DNA of 5,086 bases from Kiritimatiellales bacterium (GCA_030630445.1 DAOVNC010000274.1:1-5086), one strand, 5' to 3'. Positions 1-5,086 are shown, counted from the stretch's first letter. A program made the numbers and translations. The notes: generated from the letters alone by a model not told the origin.

Positions 1-126
1 GCCATGCACCTCGGCCTTTTTCACATCGTTGCCCATATCAAACACTACGCGTCCGAGAATATCCGTGCAGGTAAGGATCCCCTGCCCGCCCAATCCCGCA
101 AATTTTACGTTCACTACTTTCTTCAT
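1..126 (-). CDS. iorB: Indolepyruvate:ferredoxin oxidoreductase, beta subunit (partial, N-terminus only)
   Basis: The first 42 residues of a protein that continues past the left edge can be read on the minus strand, starting at the ATG at 126-124. It begins MKKVVNVKFAGLGGQGILTC; the GxGGQGI loop near residues 11-17 is the N-terminal signature of the gamma-type domain of 2-oxoacid:ferredoxin oxidoreductases, and in IorB it follows the start almost directly. IorB is the small partner of the IorA subunit encoded just upstream. Together they oxidatively decarboxylate aryl-pyruvates to aryl-acetyl-CoA with ferredoxin as electron acceptor in the cytoplasm. A strong ribosome binding site, AGGAGA at 134-139, lies 7 nt before the start, so iorB is translated independently of iorA despite lying in the same operon. 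The 82-bp gap to iorA is unusual for this pair and is filled by a heptamer inverted repeat. The assignment rests on the motif plus the neighbour; the C-terminal part cannot be inspected. Confidence 0.88.
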   Translation of the reverse strand, partial: MKKVVNVKFAGLGGQGILTCTDILGRVVFDMGNDVKKAEVHG

Positions 127-143
127 ATCAAAATCTCCTGTTT

Positions 144-204
144 GTAATCCGTAACGTGTAATGCGTAATTTCTGTTTAGTTACGCATTACGAATTACTAG
201 TCAC
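144..204. repeat. Inverted array of GTAAT-type heptamers (4 + 4) between iorA and iorB
   Basis: The plus strand reads four consecutive 7-mers at 144-171: GTAATCC, GTAACGT, GTAATGC, GTAATTT. After a 5-nt spacer (172-176), the minus strand reads four more at 204-177: GTGACTA, GTAATTC, GTAATGC, GTAACTA. The two arms can pair; the core is a perfect 11-bp inverted repeat, GTAATGCGTAA at 158-168 with TTACGCATTAC at 180-190, separated by an 11-nt loop. The array occupies 61 of the 82 bp between the iorA stop and the iorB start and is AT-rich against GC-rich genes. In iorAB mRNA it would form a hairpin 5' of the iorB ribosome binding site. There is no T-tract, so it is not an obvious intrinsic terminator. 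It may be a dispersed intergenic repeat (REP- or STRR-like) or an mRNA-processing or stability structure. The structure is read directly; the role is unknown. Confidence 0.85.
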
Positions 205-208
205 GGCT

Positions 209-1801
209 CTATCTCACCTTTTCCCCGCGCTCGAATTTTGCATCGCGCGTCAAGGCGAGGATGCACGGACGGCGGGCGATGACGACGGTAAGGTCGTTCG
301 AGGCCAGCGCATCGACCACCGCCTTTTCAAAGGCCTCGATCTCGCGCGACGGATCAACGATCACGACGTGGTCGACCCCCATGGCCAGGCAGGTGCCTTC
401 GAGCGAAACTGTTTTTCCCGCCGGAAGGTGGTCGAGTTTTTTTCCGGTCCCTGGATGTTCCTGCAGACCCGTCATCGCCGTGGTGCCATTGTCGAGGATC
501 ACAATCACATGTCCGGTTTCGGGGCGATTGTAGACCATTTCCGCCACACCGGTCAGTCCGCTGTGCATGAAGGTGCCGTCGCCGATCACGCTGATGACCC
601 TGCGCGCCTGCTCTTCGGGCAGTACATGGCGCATGCCAAGCCCGACACCGATGGAGGCACCCATGCAAACACAGGTATCCATGGTTTCGTACGGCGGAAG
701 AACACTCAACGTGTAGCAACCAATGTCTCCGGTAATAATGCAGTCGAGCTTCTTGAGCATACCGAAGCTGGCGCCATGCGGGCATCCAGCGCACAACTGC
801 GGCGGTTTGCCGCGGGGAGGAACGGCCTCTTCGGAATCGTCGTTGGCAATGATGCGCCTGACGCGCACCACGTCGAGCTCTCCAAACCGGTAGCGTTCCA
901 TGCGCGGACGAATCTTGCCGCCTGCCGCTTGGATTTCGGCCTGGATGAACGGGTCGCTCTCTTCGATCACGATGCAGTCGTCGACGGAATCGATAAACTC
1001 CAGCAGGGCTTTCATTGGCAACGGGTAGACCATGCCGATCTTGAAGATTTTCGCGTCCGGCGCGGCCTCCTGCGCGTGCAGGGCGGCAACGCCATTGGCA
1101 ATGATGCCGAGCGTGGAGCTTTCGCCGGTGATCTGGTTTGGTCCGTCGGTATTGTTCCATGCCTCCATCTCGGCCAGCTTGTTGCGCAGCGCCTTGTGTG
1201 CAGGACGGGCGTAGGCCGGAATCATTACACGTTGCTTGATGTCGCGCTTATAGTCGGCTTGGGGAACATCCATTGAATCGCCGGGAACGACGATGGTCTT
1301 GGAGTGGCAGACGCGGGTACAGAGCCGGAGAATGACGGGCTGGTTCCACCGTTCGGAAAGTTCGAAGGCCAGCTTGGTCATTTCGTAGGCTTCCTGCGAA
1401 TCGGCTGGTTCAAGCATCGGAACACCCGCGGCACGCGCATAGTTGCGCGAATCCTGCTCGTTTTGCGACGACGCCATGCCGGGATCGTCCGCCACGGCCA
1501 TTACCATGCCGCCGGTCACGCCGGTGTAGGCCACCGTGAAGAACGGATCGGCCGCCACGTTCAACCCAACGTGTTTCATGGTGATCAGCGTCCGCGTGCC
1601 GGCAAAAGCCACGCCAATACCCACTTCTGCCGCCACCTTTTCGTTTGGCGACCACTGCGCCTTTCCGCCCAGCTTTGAATAGTTTTCCAGGATCTCGGTC
1701 GAAGGCGTTCCGGGATACCCGACGCCCAGCGCGCAACCCGCGTGCAGGGCGCCCAGCGCCACCGCCTCGTTGCCGCTCATCAGTGTACGTTCCTTGTTCA
1801 T
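209..1801 (-). CDS. iorA: Indolepyruvate:ferredoxin oxidoreductase, alpha subunit (short form, no C-terminal ferredoxin domain)
   Basis: This 530-residue protein is the catalytic thiamine-pyrophosphate subunit that decarboxylates indolepyruvate, phenylpyruvate and similar 2-oxoacids to acyl-CoA in aromatic amino-acid catabolism. The N-terminal pyruvate-oxidoreductase domain shows GYPGTPSTEI (28-37) and SPNEKVAAEVGIGVAFAGTR (51-70), both typical of IorA. The C-terminal TPP domain starts near CAGCPHGASF (337-346), carries ITGDIGCYTL (356-365), the GDGT cofactor motif (408-411) and DNGTTAMTG (437-445). Usual IorA proteins are about 600 or more residues and finish with two 4Fe-4S motifs (CxxCxxCxxxCP type). 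Here the protein stops at residue 530 soon after VVIARRPC, and no Cys-rich motif is visible in the gap beyond the stop. The start at 1801 overlaps the thioesterase stop as ATGA, suggesting translational coupling; a second ATG at codon 8 (1780) is a possible alternative. Family identity is near certain; electron transfer without the ferredoxin domain is the open question. Confidence 0.95.
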   Translation of the reverse strand: MNKERTLMSGNEAVALGALHAGCALGVGYPGTPSTEILENYSKLGGKAQWSPNEKVAAEVGIGVAFAGTRTLITMKHVGLNVAADPFFTVAYTGVTGGMVMAVADDPGMASSQNEQDSRNYARAAGVPMLEPADSQEAYEMTKLAFELSERWNQPVILRLCTRVCHSKTIVVPGDSMDVPQADYKRDIKQRVMIPAYARPAHKALRNKLAEMEAWNNTDGPNQITGESSTLGIIANGVAALHAQEAAPDAKIFKIGMVYPLPMKALLEFIDSVDDCIVIEESDPFIQAEIQAAGGKIRPRMERYRFGELDVVRVRRIIANDDSEEAVPPRGKPPQLCAGCPHGASFGMLKKLDCIITGDIGCYTLSVLPPYETMDTCVCMGASIGVGLGMRHVLPEEQARRVISVIGDGTFMHSGLTGVAEMVYNRPETGHVIVILDNGTTAMTGLQEHPGTGKKLDHLPAGKTVSLEGTCLAMGVDHVVIVDPSREIEAFEKAVVDALASNDLTVVIARRPCILALTRDAKFERGEKVR

Positions 1802-2208
1802 GAATCCTCTTCTCCATTTAATAAATCATCAATCCAGCCTGGAATCCGAATGGGTTTCCCCTCGGGGTTCGTCAAGGCATGGATCGTGCATCCCTCCGCC
1901 ACCGGCTTCCCGCTTTCGGCCAGCACCAGTTTCGACTCAAAGCGCAGGCGGGCGCGTCCTTCCCGACTGCAAACGGTTTCGATTTCAAGCACATCGTCGT
2001 AGGCCGCGCGACCTTTGAACTTCAGGTTGGCTTCCACGATCGGTGCCAGCACCCCGCGCTCTTCCCACTCGGCATAGGCACAACCCGCCGCGCGGAGCAG
2101 CTCCGACCGCCCCACTTCCATCCATTCGAGCAGGCGGGAGTTATAATAACTCCCCAACTGGTCCGATTCGCTGTAGCGCACCCTAAGCTGGTGTGTATGC
2201 CTGAACAT
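1798..2208 (-). CDS. Acyl-CoA thioesterase, YbgC/FadM-like 4HBT hotdog family
   Basis: This is a 136-residue single hotdog-domain protein, the normal size for the 4-hydroxybenzoyl-CoA thioesterase / YbgC / FadM group, which hydrolyses acyl-CoA to free acid and CoA in the cytoplasm. The N-terminus RVRYSESDQLGSYYNSRLLEW (9-29) matches the family pattern RVRYxExDxxGxxYxxxxLxW, with the catalytic aspartate at D16. The GR pair and helix after EWMEVGRSEL (28-37) are also typical. The frame is open to a GTG at 2232, but I choose the ATG at 2208-2206: GGGGA (2213-2217) is well spaced before it, and the predicted transcription start (near 2229) would exclude the GTG. The stop overlaps the iorA start by four bases. 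This coupling suggests a substrate made by IorAB, such as indoleacetyl- or phenylacetyl-CoA. That is inference; related enzymes accept many acyl-CoAs, so no gene symbol is given. Confidence 0.9.
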   Translation of the reverse strand: MFRHTHQLRVRYSESDQLGSYYNSRLLEWMEVGRSELLRAAGCAYAEWEERGVLAPIVEANLKFKGRAAYDDVLEIETVCSREGRARLRFESKLVLAESGKPVAEGCTIHALTNPEGKPIRIPGWIDDLLNGEEDS

Positions 2209-2212
2209 GGTT

Positions 2213-2217
2213 TCCCC
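2213..2217 (-). promoter_or_regulatory. Ribosome binding site that decides the thioesterase start
   Basis: The minus strand reads GGGGA, then AACC, then ATG (2208). The in-frame upstream GTG at 2232 has no purine-rich site in front of it, so this site favours the ATG and shortens the protein by eight residues. Confidence 0.6.
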
Positions 2218-2235
2218 ATAGAAAACAAACACCTA

Positions 2236-2264
2236 TTTAAACCGTTTTTCGAGAGAGGTTTCAA
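2236..2264 (-). promoter_or_regulatory. Predicted sigma70-type promoter of the thioesterase-iorA-iorB operon
   Basis: On the minus strand, TTGAAA (2264-2259, 5 of 6 matches to the -35 consensus) is followed after exactly 17 bp by TTTAAA (2241-2236, 4 of 6 matches to the -10 consensus). Transcription would begin near 2229, giving a leader of about 20 nt that contains the GGGGA ribosome binding site. Position and spacing are good; the -10 box is imperfect and no transcript evidence exists. Confidence 0.5.
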
Positions 2265-2444
2265 GCGGCGTCACAACTCGATTTTACTGATCAGGAAGCT
2301 TCAAGGCTCGCTGGCCTCGGCTATATCGAATAAGGTTCGCCCCAATGTCAGTTTCCGATCGCAATAATACCGTCGAAAACGGGCCCTCCGCGTCCGTCTT
2401 TTGCGGAGAGCACCGTCTTGTTTTCGTATCTCAAAAACAAACAT

Positions 2445-2450
2445 GGGGGG
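2445..2450 (+). promoter_or_regulatory. Ribosome binding site that decides the sulfatase start
   Basis: GGGGGG at 2445-2450 stands four bases before the ATG at 2455. An in-frame ATG at 2443 overlaps this G-run and would be poorly placed, and a TTG further up (2401) would put 18 residues in front of the Tat motif. The 2455 start places the twin arginines at residues 3-5, as expected for a signal peptide. Confidence 0.6.
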
Positions 2451-2454
2451 AATA

Positions 2455-4296
2455 ATGCAAAGACGCCGCTTCATCAAGAACACGACCACTGCCGTCGTCG
2501 CACTAGGCGTAGCGCGAAATACAACCGCCCAGACCCCCAACCGTCCGAATATCCTCTGGCTGACCTGCGAAGACAACAACATCAACTGGGTCGGCTGCTA
2601 TGGCAACCCGCATGCCAACACGCCGAATATCGACCAATTGGCGGCGGAAGGATTCCAATACATGCACGCCTTCGCCAGTGCGCCGGTCTGTGCGCCGTCG
2701 CGCTCGACCTGGATCACAGGCATCAACGCCATTTCGATGGGCACCCACCCGATGCGCAGCCGCTACGACATTCCGCACAATCTCATCAAATACTATCCCG
2801 ACCACCTCAAGGCCAACGGCTACCATGTCGGAAACGACAAAAAAACCGACTACAACATTGGCGGACGTCCCGACAAGGAATGCTGGGACAATCCCGGAAA
2901 GGTCGACTGGAATGCGCTTAAGCAAAACCAACCCTTCTTTCAGGTGATCAACTCCACGCAATCGCACGAGAGCAAGGCATTTGGCGATGTGGACAAGACC
3001 GAACATGATCCGGCCGACACGAAACTCCGCGCATACCACCCCGATGTGCCGGACATGCGCAAGAACTACGCGCACTACCACGACGCCATGAAAAAAATGG
3101 ATGCCGAAATCGGCGCATCGCTCCAGTCGTTGGAAAATGCGGGCCTTGCCGGCAACACCATCGTCATCCACAACTCCGATCATGGCGGTGTCCTGCCCCG
3201 CAGCAAGCGCTACATTTTCGGCAGTGGCATCCACTGCCCGCTCATCATCCGCATTCCGAAAATGTATAAACACCTCTGGCCGACAAAAAAGCCAGGGATG
3301 GAGGTCGACCGGCTGGTCAGCTTTGTCGATATGCCCAAGACGTGGCTGAACATCACCGGTTCCAAGGTGCCGGGCTATATGCAGGGAAAGATTTTCCTCG
3401 GCCCGCACACTGAACCGGAACGGGAATTCCATTTCGCCTTCCGCGGTCGCATGGACGAACGCATCGAAAACGCACGCACCGTCTGCGACAAGCAGTTCCT
3501 CTATATCCGCAACTACATGCCCTATACCCCGTGGATGCAACACCTCAACTATCTCTGGAAAATGGTGGCCACCCAGGCGTGGGTGAAACAGGTGGACTCC
3601 GGCAAGGCCAGCGAAATCGAGGCGCGTTTTTTCAAACCCAAGGGCTGGACGGAAGAGTTCTACGACATGCACCAGGATCCGGACAACGTCGACAACCTGA
3701 TCGACAATCCCGAATACGCGCAGGTCATTGGAAGAATGCGCGCCGGCCTGCGTTCGTGGCAGGAGCAGATCCACGATTCCGGCCTGCTACCCGAATCCGA
3801 GATGGTCAAGCGCGCCGCCGATAACAACACAACCATCTACGAGATGGTGCGCAACCCCAAGCTCTACAACCTCTCCGCCCTGCTCGACGCCGCCGACCTT
3901 GCACTCGAGCAGAAACCGGAAAATCTTCCAGCCCTTGAAAAACTACTCAAGAGCCTCGACGGCGGACGGCGCTACTGGGGCGTTGTCGGGTGCTTCCTGC
4001 TCGACGACCAACCCGCCGGTTTTCAATGCATGGAAGACGACTCACACGAGGTGCGCGCCATGGCCGCTTGGCTGCTGATCCGTACCGGTGAAAAGAAAAA
4101 AGGCTTCCAATGCCTGAAAAACCTACTCGAGGAAAATTCCTACGCCACGCTTTCGGTGCTCAACATTCTCGATTGGCTGGGCGACGAATCCAAAGAACTG
4201 ATCCCCACCGTGCAATCCATTAAATGCACCAACTACGAAGCGCGCCTGCAGGAATATCTGCTCACCAAATTTGGTTTCATCACCCCTGTCCCGTAA
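2455..4296 (+). CDS. Exported type I sulfatase (Cys-type) with Tat signal and HEAT-like C-terminal extension
   Basis: A 613-residue sulfatase-family enzyme expected to hydrolyse sulfate esters (or N-sulfates) of polysaccharides outside the cytoplasm. Residues 1-26 form a signal with the twin-arginine motif RRRFIK (3-8), a short weakly hydrophobic stretch and a probable cleavage near TTAQ. The sulfatase domain opens with PNILWLTCED (31-40), where E39/D40 occupy the metal-ligand position. CAPSR (79-83) is the formylglycine signature, so C79 must be oxidised by FGE or the radical-SAM anSME. NSDHGG (240-245) with D242/H243 gives the second metal-ligand pair, followed by GSGIHCPLIIRIP (256-268). 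YDMHQDPDNVDNL (403-415) is the usual end-of-domain motif. Residues about 470-613 are helical with RYWGVVG (506-512) and HEVRAMAAWLLIRTG (531-545), resembling HEAT repeats. The overall style resembles sulfatases annotated as N-sulfoglucosamine sulfohydrolase-like; substrate and subfamily cannot be fixed from sequence alone. It is monocistronic in view and divergent from the ior operon. Confidence 0.93.
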   Translation: MQRRRFIKNTTTAVVALGVARNTTAQTPNRPNILWLTCEDNNINWVGCYGNPHANTPNIDQLAAEGFQYMHAFASAPVCAPSRSTWITGINAISMGTHPMRSRYDIPHNLIKYYPDHLKANGYHVGNDKKTDYNIGGRPDKECWDNPGKVDWNALKQNQPFFQVINSTQSHESKAFGDVDKTEHDPADTKLRAYHPDVPDMRKNYAHYHDAMKKMDAEIGASLQSLENAGLAGNTIVIHNSDHGGVLPRSKRYIFGSGIHCPLIIRIPKMYKHLWPTKKPGMEVDRLVSFVDMPKTWLNITGSKVPGYMQGKIFLGPHTEPEREFHFAFRGRMDERIENARTVCDKQFLYIRNYMPYTPWMQHLNYLWKMVATQAWVKQVDSGKASEIEARFFKPKGWTEEFYDMHQDPDNVDNLIDNPEYAQVIGRMRAGLRSWQEQIHDSGLLPESEMVKRAADNNTTIYEMVRNPKLYNLSALLDAADLALEQKPENLPALEKLLKSLDGGRRYWGVVGCFLLDDQPAGFQCMEDDSHEVRAMAAWLLIRTGEKKKGFQCLKNLLEENSYATLSVLNILDWLGDESKELIPTVQSIKCTNYEARLQEYLLTKFGFITPVP

Positions 4297-4914
4297 AAAA
4301 ACAGACCTGTGTTCAAACAGATTTTATGATGTTGTTTCAAGCGATGAGCCAACCGTTTTTCTTCCAAACGCTGGAAACCCACCCGTAGTCCATCACCCAA
4401 AAAGAAGCGTAAGGTGGAAGCCGAGCGCTTCTGCATTCAGTGATTGGCCAGACCTATGGCTGGGAAACTTCCAACCGGCAGAACCCGGCGGGCGCCAGGT
4501 TGGTATCCGGTCATGGAATCGGCTCCGCCAACGCCCATGCGCAACCCTGCGCCGGGAACGGGAGATCACCTTGGCAGGAAATCCAGCGATTGCTGGACGA
4601 GCCTCTTCGTAAGGCGGAGAACGCATTGCCCGTGTTCGAAAAGGATGCCGAACGCCATAAACACCCTTTTATATTTATATAGTATTCTATATAAAACACC
4701 CTCAAAATAGTCGTTTTGGCGTAAAAATATATCGTATACTATATGAAAAAAGCGAAGGGTTCGCCCATGGAACTTATACCATCGGCAAAACCTTCCAGCA
4801 GAAAAACGGGAACGATGATTGCGTGGGCCGTGGAGGGGTAGCGGCCTCGTTGCCTTCGATGGAACGGGTTTCCGCTCGTGCGCGGGTCGATGAAGCCGTC
4901 GCCTCCAAATAAAC
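4297..4914. other. Gene-poor intergenic region with several short hairpins
   Basis: No open frame here combines a start, a ribosome binding site and a recognisable protein. Right after the sulfatase stop, CTGT (4307-4310) and ACAG (4317-4320) plus ATTTT make only a very weak terminator. Short perfect inverted repeats follow: TTCCA/TGGAA at 4362-4376, AGAAGCG/CGCTTCT at 4403-4432 (7 bp, 16-nt loop), CCAACC/GGTTGG at 4471-4503, GCGCA/TGCGC at 4539-4552 (4-nt loop), TCCAGC/GCTGGA at 4582-4597 (4-nt loop). The 4362-4650 part is GC-rich like the genes; 4655-4750 is strongly AT-rich; 4752-4764 holds GCGAA/TTCGC. It could be a decayed gene, a dispersed repeat or a structured RNA. I see nothing that decides between these. 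Confidence 0.6.
4659..4702. repeat. AT-rich palindrome between 9-bp direct repeats
   Basis: The 9-bp sequence AAACACCCT occurs twice in direct orientation, at 4659-4667 and 4694-4702. Between and partly overlapping them lies a perfect 9-bp inverted repeat, TTTATATAG (4674-4682) and CTATATAAA (4687-4695), with a TATT loop. The following 40 bp stay AT-rich and carry a second TATA-rich stretch, including GTATAC at 4734-4739. The block could be a regulator-binding site, a promoter region or a small insertion remnant. No gene with a ribosome binding site starts on either side, so function is open. Confidence 0.7.
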
Positions 4915-4944
4915 AAAGGGCTTTAACTGAGGTCAAAGCCCTTT
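4915..4944 (-). terminator. Intrinsic terminator downstream of the tRNA-Gly fragment
   Basis: AAAGGGCTTT (4915-4924) and AAAGCCCTTT (4935-4944) form a perfect 10-bp stem with a 10-nt loop. Read on the minus strand, the stem is followed by a T-rich tract (TTTGTTTATTT). It begins six bases after the CCA end of the tRNA fragment, so it is the natural terminator of that tRNA gene. It has stayed with the 3' fragment. Confidence 0.8.
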
Positions 4945-4949
4945 AAAAG

Positions 4950-4999
4950 TGGAGCGGGAGACGGGACTCGAACCCGCCACGTCCAGCTTGGGAAGCTTG
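4950..4999 (-). tRNA. tRNA-Gly(CCC), 3' portion only (partial; probable attachment-site copy)
   Basis: Read on the minus strand, this is a clean tRNA 3' half. The anticodon loop TTCCCAA (4994-4988) has anticodon CCC (4992-4990), and the 3' anticodon strand GCTGG is at 4987-4983. A 5-nt variable loop follows, then the T arm GCGGG-TTCGAGT-CCCGT (4977-4961). The 3' acceptor strand CTCCCGC (4960-4954) is followed by U and an encoded CCA (4952-4950). The 5' half is missing: no GCGGGAG partner for the acceptor occurs upstream, and no D stem can be folded. Even the 5' anticodon strand CAAGC has a mismatch opposite GCTGG, so similarity ends at about 4997. It cannot yield a functional tRNA. This pattern is the usual product of integration into a tRNA gene, where the 3' end is duplicated at the far end of the element. 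A simple tRNA relic is the alternative. Confidence 0.85.
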
Positions 5000-5086
5000 T
5001 CTAATACCCCATAAACTATGGTGTTTTTTGATATTCATTGATATTATTTGCCCTTTGTTTGCTATTTGCCTTGCCTACTTATCAGA
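4998..5086. mobile_element. Probable end of an integrated element abutting the tRNA-Gly att copy (continues past the right edge)
   Basis: From about 4998 the sequence no longer resembles a tRNA and becomes AT-rich. It contains CCATA/TATGG at 5009-5021, TTGATATT twice with exact 10-bp spacing (5028-5035 and 5038-5045), and TATTTGCC twice (5045-5052 and 5063-5070) with related TTTGC/TTGCC runs between and after. Short phased direct repeats next to a tRNA 3' end resemble arm-type integrase binding sites. The 3' tRNA fragment and terminator lie to the left, so the element should extend to the right and end at a complete tRNA-Gly gene there. No coding frame of useful length is present in these 89 bp, and no integrase is visible, so element type is unknown. 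Confidence 0.55.

Noticed and set aside
161..1276. Long plus-strand open frame (371 codons) opposite iorA
   Set aside because: It is a shadow of the codon pattern of iorA: no recognisable domain, no ribosome binding site, and the minus-strand protein is unambiguous.
2299..2327. Possible sulfatase promoter, TTCAAG (2300-2305) with TATATC (2322-2327)
   Set aside because: Only 3 of 6 matches at -35 and a 16-bp spacer; too weak to call, although a plus-strand promoter must lie somewhere in 2265-2440.
2386..2408. Hairpin CTCCGC/GCGGAG in the sulfatase leader region
   Set aside because: Only 6 bp with an 11-nt loop, no T-tract, and not next to the ribosome binding site; not distinguishable from chance in GC-rich DNA.
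2503..3774. 423-codon minus-strand open frame opposite the sulfatase
   Set aside because: It is antisense to a clear sulfatase with all its motifs and shows low-complexity V/G/R-rich translation, typical of mirror frames in GC-rich genes.
4307..4325. Terminator for the sulfatase gene
   Set aside because: The stem is only CTGT/ACAG (4 bp) with a short ATTTT; too weak to call.
4440..4682. 80-codon plus-strand frame with a plausible tail (EIQRLLDEPLRKAENALP)
   Set aside because: The start has no ribosome binding site, the N-terminal half is Pro/Gly/Asn-rich without a family match, and two other frames are open across the same bases. Left as unassigned intergenic sequence.
4743..4841. Small plus-strand frame of 32 codons starting MKKAKGSPMEL
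   Set aside because: No ribosome binding site precedes the ATG, the frame ends early at TAG, and the opposite strand is equally open. Another frame stays open to 4911 (ending ARVDEAVASK), but has no usable start. A decayed gene is possible but not supported.
4950..5030. A complete but unusual tRNA, or a tRNA with an intron in its anticodon loop
   Set aside because: A full-length fold fails: no 5' acceptor strand and no D stem. An intron would need the 5' exon further right, outside the window, and the break lies in the stem, not the loop where bacterial group I introns sit. An att copy explains the data more simply.
1..5086. CRISPR array, rRNA or transposase gene
   Set aside because: No regularly spaced direct repeats with spacers, no rRNA-like sequence, and no transposase or integrase motifs in any frame.

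Overview
The window looks like chromosomal DNA from a moderately GC-rich (above 50% G+C by eye), probably anaerobic marine or gut bacterium. A ferredoxin-linked 2-oxoacid oxidoreductase beside a Tat-exported Cys-type sulfatase with a HEAT-like tail fits the PVC group, most likely a sulfatase-rich Kiritimatiellota (Pontiella-like) lineage. That placement is inference from gene content and style; no marker gene is present.

Left part (1-2264, minus strand): a three-gene operon read right to left. It holds a hotdog-fold acyl-CoA thioesterase, then iorA (indolepyruvate:ferredoxin oxidoreductase alpha subunit), then the first 42 codons of iorB, which runs off the left edge. Thioesterase and iorA overlap by ATGA and are probably translationally coupled. 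A good sigma70-type promoter sits just ahead of the thioesterase. IorAB would decarboxylate aryl-pyruvates from aromatic amino acids to aryl-acetyl-CoA and reduce ferredoxin. The coupled thioesterase could release the free aryl-acetate. Two oddities stand out: IorA ends without the usual C-terminal two-cluster ferredoxin domain, and the 82-bp iorA-iorB gap is nearly filled by a 61-bp inverted array of GTAAT-type heptamers (four on each strand).

Middle (2265-4296): a divergent intergenic region, then one plus-strand gene for an exported type I sulfatase. It has a twin-arginine signal, a CAPSR formylglycine motif and a C-terminal helical, HEAT-like extension.

Right part (4297-5086): about 650 bp without a recognisable gene. 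It contains a loose chain of short hairpins and an AT-rich island with a 9-bp palindrome between 9-bp direct repeats. Next come a minus-strand intrinsic terminator and the 3' part only of a tRNA-Gly(CCC) gene. The tRNA similarity stops inside the anticodon stem and gives way to AT-rich DNA with short direct repeats. This is the expected signature of an attachment-site junction: chromosome to the left and the end of an integrated element (phage, ICE or island) to the right, whose body lies outside the window. No complete novel system is visible; that junction is the best pointer to one.
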